DNA of 64,000 bases, taken from Deltaproteobacteria bacterium. GTDB lineage: Bacteria; Bdellovibrionota; JAJCYS01. Every line of letters starts with the position of its first letter. Position 1 is the first letter of the stretch. A program made the translations under genes and the position numbers. The notes under the pieces are model-generated. The model was given only the letters and a program-made list of their open reading frames with translations. It did not search any database and was not told the DNA's origin. The stretch covers positions 1-64,000 of the forward strand of contig JAJCYS010000049.1 in the NCBI GenBank assembly GCA_029262815.1. The letters run 5' to 3'. Of this stretch, positions 58,221 through 64,000 are shown one piece after another.

Positions 58221-59750
58221 ATGCAATTCAAAAATCAACCCATTCTTTCATTTGACAATCCTGAGGACGTTTCGGCACAACAGGATGCACTTAAATCCAC
58301 ACGCTCAAAATTAGGAAAATCCTATATTTGGGGTGATTCAGAAACCATGGGCCAGGTAAAAAGCGTCAACCCTTATCGTCCTGAAGAGCTAGTTGCCGAA
58401 GCAGGCGCTATGACAGAAGAGTCTGTCTCGCACATGATCGGCCGATCTGAAGCTGCATTTAAAAAATGGTCTCGTACGACCGTCAAAGAACGACAAGACA
58501 TCATGGCTAATATTGCTGCGGGTCTCGAAAAAAATAGATTTGAATTCAACGCTTGGATGATGACTGAAACAGGTAAACCTTGGATCGAAGCAGATGCAGA
58601 CACCTGTGAGGCCATCGACTTCGTAAAATACTATTCTGAAAGTTTATCCAATTGGACATCCAATGACCGAATGGTTCGCATTCCTGGACAAGATAATAAA
58701 CTTGTCTATATTCCATTGGGCGTGGGGTCGGTTATCGCCCCCTGGAATTTTCCACTCGCTATTTTATGTGGCATGACCACAGCCAGTCTGGTTACGGGTA
58801 ATACAGTCCTCATGAAACCAGCTTCTGATGCACTTCAAATCGCCGTCCGATTCCATGAGGTTTTAATGGAGGCAGGGGTACCCGAAGATGTGGTTCAGCT
58901 CGTTGTTGGACGGGGCCCTGAGGTTGGCAAACCTATGGTTGAAGATCCACGTATCCGATATATTTGTTTTACGGGGTCTCGTGAAGTAGGTGTACATATC
59001 TATCAAGAAGGATCCAAGGTGCATCCAGGTCAGCTATGGCTTAAACGAATGATGCTGGAGATGGGTGGCAAAGATGGTATTTTTGTTGATGAAACCGCTG
59101 ACGTGACATCCGCCGCTCAAGGCGTTGTCGCAGCAGCCTTTGGATATTCAGGGCAGAAATGCAGTGCATGTTCTCGACTGATTGTGCATCAAGATGTCAA
59201 AACAGAGTTAGTGGATCAAGTGATTGACCTAACATCCAAACTGCGAATTGGGGATCCCACAGATCAACGCACACAAATGGGACCTGTCATTAACCGTAGC
59301 AGCTTCGATAAAGTTGGGAAGTACATCGATATTGGAAGCCAAGAGGGTAAAAAATTGTATGGCGGAGAGGCTTTTTCGGATCAAGGCTATACGTGGCAGC
59401 CCACAATAATTGACAACATCGTACCCAACCATCAACTATTTCAAGATGAAATATTCGGTCCTGTACTAGGCATCACTACGGTGAATTCATTTGAGCAGGG
59501 TATCGAGTACATGAACGCAACAGAGTATGGTCTAACGGGTGCGGTGTACACAAGTGAGGCCGATCGTATTGCTAAAGCCAAAGCAGAGGTTTTTGTCGGC
59601 AACCTCTATATCAATAAAAAATGCACAGGCGCATTTGTAGGCCAGCATCCTTTTGGTGGATTCAATATGTCAGGCACGGATTCCAAAGCGGGTGGCCCTG
59701 ATTACTTGCTACAGTTTTTACAGCCTAAATGTATTACCGAAGCTGTTTGA
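58221..59750 (+). CDS. Aldehyde dehydrogenase (P5C dehydrogenase-like)
   Basis: APWNFPLAILCGMTTASLVTGNTVLMKPA, CFTGSREVG, LEMGGKD, AAFGYSGQKCSACSR. Confidence 0.9.
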   Translation: MQFKNQPILSFDNPEDVSAQQDALKSTRSKLGKSYIWGDSETMGQVKSVNPYRPEELVAEAGAMTEESVSHMIGRSEAAFKKWSRTTVKERQDIMANIAAGLEKNRFEFNAWMMTETGKPWIEADADTCEAIDFVKYYSESLSNWTSNDRMVRIPGQDNKLVYIPLGVGSVIAPWNFPLAILCGMTTASLVTGNTVLMKPASDALQIAVRFHEVLMEAGVPEDVVQLVVGRGPEVGKPMVEDPRIRYICFTGSREVGVHIYQEGSKVHPGQLWLKRMMLEMGGKDGIFVDETADVTSAAQGVVAAAFGYSGQKCSACSRLIVHQDVKTELVDQVIDLTSKLRIGDPTDQRTQMGPVINRSSFDKVGKYIDIGSQEGKKLYGGEAFSDQGYTWQPTIIDNIVPNHQLFQDEIFGPVLGITTVNSFEQGIEYMNATEYGLTGAVYTSEADRIAKAKAEVFVGNLYINKKCTGAFVGQHPFGGFNMSGTDSKAGGPDYLLQFLQPKCITEAV

Positions 59751-59759
59751 AATGAAGGT

Positions 59760-59784
59760 GGATCCCTGCCTTCGCAGGGATGAC
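59760..59784 (+). repeat. Dispersed palindromic repeat GGATCCCTGCCTTCGCAGGGATGAC
   Basis: Same family as 29531 and 52023. Confidence 0.9.
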
Positions 59785-59844
59785 AAAAAAAACGCAGGTA
59801 TGACAGGGTTTCGTTACGCATGTGGTCAACGAAGCAACCTAGCT

Positions 59845-61047
59845 CTAATTGATTAAAAGTTTGATGGGTTCGCACTTGTGGGATTCGTCTTCATAAATGA
59901 AGCATATTTCAGACTGATTGGTTTGCATATGTTTGATCTTTTTTTTCGTGCTTAATTTCTTGAGTGGTGTCGCAAGCACGGGTTCGCTTTTAGAACCCTT
60001 CGGTAGTGTTCCCCAACCCCAAAGAGAAGCATCTTTTTTAAGTGCTATACCAACACTAGGTGTAATGGCGATATGAGAAACATCGTGTAGCGCCTGTCCA
60101 TCATTTTGGATGACCAGCATCGGTGTGGGGCTCATTGGCGGATGTTCGTTAATATTCACATTTGGATCCAATTGCTTTCGATAGGGCACACCTTGTGTCC
60201 CCAGTTGCCCTGATGAATTTGATCCAAAGCAGTAAACGTTTCTTTTCTGTGTCAGTAAACATGTATTTTCTTTTGTTGTGCTCATTTGAATAATAGGTGC
60301 GAGAGATTGGTAAGTCACTTTCTTGGGGACTTTGATAATGGGTGGTTGATTGAATAACTTGTGAGAGATACTCAATTGCCCTTTTTTATTAGCACCCCAA
60401 CATGAAGATGACTTGGGTGACAAGGCACATGTGTGAAATTCACCACTAATGAGAAACGTCACATCAGATAAGGGTAATGGTACTGGGGAAACACTAAACG
60501 TTCCAGCACTTGGTAATGTTACACCAAGCTGGCTTTGACTGTTATCCCCCCAGCAACTTACAGTTTTGTTGTTCAGCAATGCACATGTGTGATTCTCACC
60601 AGAGCTGACCGATCGCACAGCACCCCGAAGCGCTTTTACAAATTGAGGTTCTTTCGCACTTTCAGAACTACCGATACCAAGCTGTCCTCGTGTATTGTCA
60701 CCCAAACATCCTAGATTGCCGTTCGATTTTAAAATACATAAATGGGATTGACCCCCAGATAAACTGATGGTCTCTTTGTTTGCTTTTGGGACGGGGGAAA
60801 ATGTGGGGGATGAAAAATGACTCCCAATTTGCCCCTTACAGAGCACTTGTCCAGATTCAATTTTGCACTGGTAGGCTTTTTGCAACAGGAACGTTACCGG
60901 ACTAGGCCCTGATGTTACTGATTGGGCTTTAGAGCTCAACAGCAGGGCACAGCTGGCAGCAAGACATAGTATGTACAAGCGCTTTGGCATGTGTACACCC
61001 CTCCAGTAGTCTAGATCGGTATTTTGCCTATAAATACTTAGTGCCAA
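59845..61047 (-). CDS. Secreted RCC1-repeat (beta-propeller) protein
   Basis: CLGDNTRGQLGIGSS, SSGENHTCALLNNKTVSCWGDNSQSQLG, CWGANKKGQLS, CFGSNSSGQLG; signal peptide at MPKRLYILCLAASCALLLSSKAQS. Confidence 0.88.
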   Translation of the reverse strand: MALSIYRQNTDLDYWRGVHMPKRLYILCLAASCALLLSSKAQSVTSGPSPVTFLLQKAYQCKIESGQVLCKGQIGSHFSSPTFSPVPKANKETISLSGGQSHLCILKSNGNLGCLGDNTRGQLGIGSSESAKEPQFVKALRGAVRSVSSGENHTCALLNNKTVSCWGDNSQSQLGVTLPSAGTFSVSPVPLPLSDVTFLISGEFHTCALSPKSSSCWGANKKGQLSISHKLFNQPPIIKVPKKVTYQSLAPIIQMSTTKENTCLLTQKRNVYCFGSNSSGQLGTQGVPYRKQLDPNVNINEHPPMSPTPMLVIQNDGQALHDVSHIAITPSVGIALKKDASLWGWGTLPKGSKSEPVLATPLKKLSTKKKIKHMQTNQSEICFIYEDESHKCEPIKLLIN

Positions 61048-61057
61048 CTATCTGTAA

Positions 61058-61726
61058 TTACTTGTATATAAAATTATGTAGTCGACCTTGATTAGGCCCA
61101 TTTTTTCGATACGATGGGAACTTTGGATGATCGTATGTGCAGATCGCAACATCATGAATGTGATTCGTCAATACGCCTTCGTGAATCAACTGAAGCGTAA
61201 TCACTTTTTTTAAATCTAGATAATAGCCATTTTCAGAACTACTTTGCCGTACAGCGACCTCTATATCTGGGGATTTTTTTAGCCATGGAAGGATAACGTC
61301 TTCTTTAACTACATAATTATTTTCAGAAATAGCAGGGCCAAGAATGATGTGGGTGTTTTTAATGTCAAAAAATTGAAGCGCCTTGCGATGAATGCCGGCT
61401 CGAATTCCGCGCCACCCAGCATGGACCATGCCAATTCGGTTGCCATCAAAAAAATGAATCGGGACGCAATCTGCAGTTTGGATCATCAACAGGGTTTGTC
61501 TCTGGTGCGTAACAAGTCCGTCCCCTTCGTCTGGAAATTGTGTGTCGATGTCAAAGACGTCAGATCCATGAATTTGTTTTTTAAAACTTTTAATCGGCAG
61601 CTGTATGTCCTGAAGGGTGTGCAAATGGATACTTGCACCTACTGAGGTTTCACCAATTGAACCTTTCCAACCCGTATCCAAAATTTGATAATTAAAATTC
61701 ATAGAAGTTAGAGCCGATAGTATCAC
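61058..61726 (-). CDS. pgeF: YfiH/laccase-domain (PgeF) protein
   Basis: QTADCVPIHFFD, MVHAGWRGIRAGI, ILGPAISENNYVV. Confidence 0.92.
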   Translation of the reverse strand: MILSALTSMNFNYQILDTGWKGSIGETSVGASIHLHTLQDIQLPIKSFKKQIHGSDVFDIDTQFPDEGDGLVTHQRQTLLMIQTADCVPIHFFDGNRIGMVHAGWRGIRAGIHRKALQFFDIKNTHIILGPAISENNYVVKEDVILPWLKKSPDIEVAVRQSSSENGYYLDLKKVITLQLIHEGVLTNHIHDVAICTYDHPKFPSYRKNGPNQGRLHNFIYK

Positions 61727-61728
61727 TC

Positions 61729-63999
61729 TTACTGAGGAAGCTTACTTAATTGTTCAATCCGAGATGATACAATTTTGATTTGGTTGTCGATTAATTTCTG
61801 CCCATCTTCTAATTTTCTCTTTTTTTCTTCTAATCTCTTGAGTCGTTCTTGGAGTGCCTTAAGTTCAGCATATTTTATTTTGAGCTTTCGTTTTATTTTT
61901 CTTAATTTTTTTCGTTTAAGGAATTTTTTAATTTTACTTTTACTTATTTTTCGTTTTTTGCGTTCAAGATACCTAATTGTGCTTTGTATGCTTTTAATAT
62001 CCGCTTTTGTATCCGCAATTTCTTTTTTTGCTGTGTCGATGTAATTTTGGAAGACAACATCTCTTTGTTTAATTAATGAGGCCTCGAGTTTTTTAAGCAC
62101 ATCAACAGCTGAACCCGGATCTGAGAGATCAGGTAATTTTAAATCGGGTCTTTCGAAATTTTTCCCAAAATACTTTATGAGCTTTGCTTCAATTTCTTTT
62201 AATAGTTTGACGTAGTATTCACGTCGTTTTAGAAGTTCTTCGAGTTTCTTTTGAAGCGCTGCTTTGACTTCTGGATCATCTTCTTCTGCAATAGCTTTTC
62301 TTAGCGCCGCAATTTGGACGTCTAATGCTGCTATTTTTTCCTTTACAGAGTAATATTCAGGCAAAAGTATGCTTCGCAACTCCTCTTTGAGCTCTTTAAC
62401 TTGTTCCTTAAGCTCAGCCTTCGTATCTTTGACGATGATGTCTCTATATCTGCGCAGTCGTTTATGGAGTTCTTCTCGTTTTTCATCCAGCTCTGATTTT
62501 CTAATTTCTAACTGTTTGATGATGCTCAAAAATTCAGAGTGTTCAGGATCATTTTCAGAAAGTAATTCACCGAGAATTTCACGATGCTCATTGGTTCTCT
62601 CAATCATTTTGAGAATATCTTCGTCATTATGACGGATATGCCGCTCTGTAGCCTCAATCAAATCAGCCTTTAATTCTTTAACCAGCGCAATGAGCTCCTG
62701 CACTGTGGGATCGTCTGATGTGGGTTCTGAGCCCGGTGGAACGTCTGGGCAATCATCGAGATGAGGATAAACATAAACCGAAGAGGTCCGGAATGGTTTG
62801 TCGTCAGGCCCTTTACGATGCGTACCCGATTTTAAACACGTCGCAGAACCTTCAAACCTTGGTGATTCAAACTCATGAATGTTGGTGAATTTAGACAGGT
62901 GAATGAATTTTATCTTTCGATTAAGCTCCGGCCCTAGGGATGATGTAGTCCTAAAAACTAATTTACAATTAAAAGCTTCAGCATCTGTACAAAAGAAACC
63001 CCATGCCACAAAACCGTTATTGATTGACCCAGCATCTGGTGTTCGAAACCCGATTGCTTTGAGGCTATTTGGTGTGAATTGAAAATCAGGAGGGGATTGC
63101 CATGTAAATCGATCTGGTTTGGTCTGCACAAACTCGTCTGATTCAATAGTGTGGAGGATGGGATAAAATGTCGGATCCTTAGGACCCGACGTAGTGTTCT
63201 GAGAACCGATTCCATCCCGGTGTCCATAAAATATAATTTGAATGGGTGAGATAAAGGATTCATCAAATGGCGCGAACCCTTTTTTTGAAATTCGAACACA
63301 CACAGAGCGGGTTGAGCTGCTCATTCTGATATTGGGATTTGGGAGTGCATTTCGGTCATCTGACTCAGTACTTAATTCCGTGTGCGAACCCGTGCAGTTT
63401 GGATCCAAGAATAACTTAATATTTACTTCTATGTCTCGATGTCTGAGGACGCACCTGTGGTTTAGAGGACAAATTAAATTCGGATAATGTACATCTTTGG
63501 GTCGTACGCCGATATCGAAGTTATTTTTGGGAACACATTGCAAACCATTTTCGACACAGGTCGGCTGAAGGGCTGGGTTTGGTTTGGGGTCCCAACCTTG
63601 TGTCTCTTTGGATGTGACCCAAATAATGCGGATACTTTTATTTTTACTTATATTGTCAAGTTTATAAGTATGAGCGTTGGCTGCTTGAGACATTATTCGG
63701 TCATCTTCAAATAAGATCGCTTTACAGGATGGATCTGGCGTAAGTGTGAGAATGCGTGATTCACCTTTGGGTATCGTTAAACTTGGGACATTTGGAGTGA
63801 GTGAGCCTGAGCAAGGTTCTATGGATTTTTGTGTGAGCGTAACTATAAATGTTGGCTTAGGGGGAGGTGGCACGGGCTTGGGTTTAATGAAATCTTTTCT
63901 GGAGCTCGATTTTCCACCACCACCGCCCCCACATGCTATTAGGCACAGAGGTAAAGTGAGTAGTAATAATTGTTTAGCTCGAAGGTCTAATCCACACAT
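61729..63999 (-). CDS. Large coiled-coil lipoprotein
   Basis: Lipobox CLIACGGGGGGKSS; long Glu/Lys/Leu coiled coil in the C-terminal half; 5' end at window edge so start uncertain. Confidence 0.78.
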   Translation of the reverse strand: MCGLDLRAKQLLLLTLPLCLIACGGGGGGKSSSRKDFIKPKPVPPPPKPTFIVTLTQKSIEPCSGSLTPNVPSLTIPKGESRILTLTPDPSCKAILFEDDRIMSQAANAHTYKLDNISKNKSIRIIWVTSKETQGWDPKPNPALQPTCVENGLQCVPKNNFDIGVRPKDVHYPNLICPLNHRCVLRHRDIEVNIKLFLDPNCTGSHTELSTESDDRNALPNPNIRMSSSTRSVCVRISKKGFAPFDESFISPIQIIFYGHRDGIGSQNTTSGPKDPTFYPILHTIESDEFVQTKPDRFTWQSPPDFQFTPNSLKAIGFRTPDAGSINNGFVAWGFFCTDAEAFNCKLVFRTTSSLGPELNRKIKFIHLSKFTNIHEFESPRFEGSATCLKSGTHRKGPDDKPFRTSSVYVYPHLDDCPDVPPGSEPTSDDPTVQELIALVKELKADLIEATERHIRHNDEDILKMIERTNEHREILGELLSENDPEHSEFLSIIKQLEIRKSELDEKREELHKRLRRYRDIIVKDTKAELKEQVKELKEELRSILLPEYYSVKEKIAALDVQIAALRKAIAEEDDPEVKAALQKKLEELLKRREYYVKLLKEIEAKLIKYFGKNFERPDLKLPDLSDPGSAVDVLKKLEASLIKQRDVVFQNYIDTAKKEIADTKADIKSIQSTIRYLERKKRKISKSKIKKFLKRKKLRKIKRKLKIKYAELKALQERLKRLEEKKRKLEDGQKLIDNQIKIVSSRIEQLSKLPQ

Positions 64000-64000
64000 C

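Overview
This 64 kb bacterial chromosomal window is gene-dense. I saw no rRNA operon, no CRISPR array and no intact mobile element. Housekeeping genes include glycyl-tRNA synthetase, SMC, initiator tRNA-fMet, pgsA-like, pcm, Nfu-type Fe-S protein, YchF, YgfZ-like, MnmD-like, rpsA (S1), SppA, HIT, LapA-like, RsmB-like, polA and YfiH. Interspersed are many signal-peptide or lipobox proteins and eukaryote-like domains: a PEGA Ser/Thr kinase, two HEAT-repeat proteins, an RCC1-like protein, Fic, NlpC/P60 and a putatively exported nucleotidyltransferase. The content would fit a Bdellovibrionota/Myxococcota-like or host-associated lineage, but this is inference only.

The observations I rate highest are:
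(1) a compact bacterial histone-fold protein (15163-15366) with the archaeal-type GRKTxxxxD signature;
(2) a candidate bacterial ceramide/sphingolipid locus (38462-43161): an SPT-like AOS-family enzyme, two tandem bCerS-like GNAT proteins and a divergent CerR-like SDR;
(3) a perfect 30-bp inverted repeat at the start codon of a Fic gene, which would sequester its ribosome-binding site;
(4) a remnant-rich island at 53.2-57.1 kb, with a frameshifted formylglycine-generating-enzyme pseudogene, an 82-bp duplicated fragment of an NlpC/P60 gene, and a HEAT-repeat gene whose strand skew opposes its neighbours;
(5) an arginase-fold protein with substituted metal ligands.

All family calls come from motif recognition by eye. 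No database search was run.
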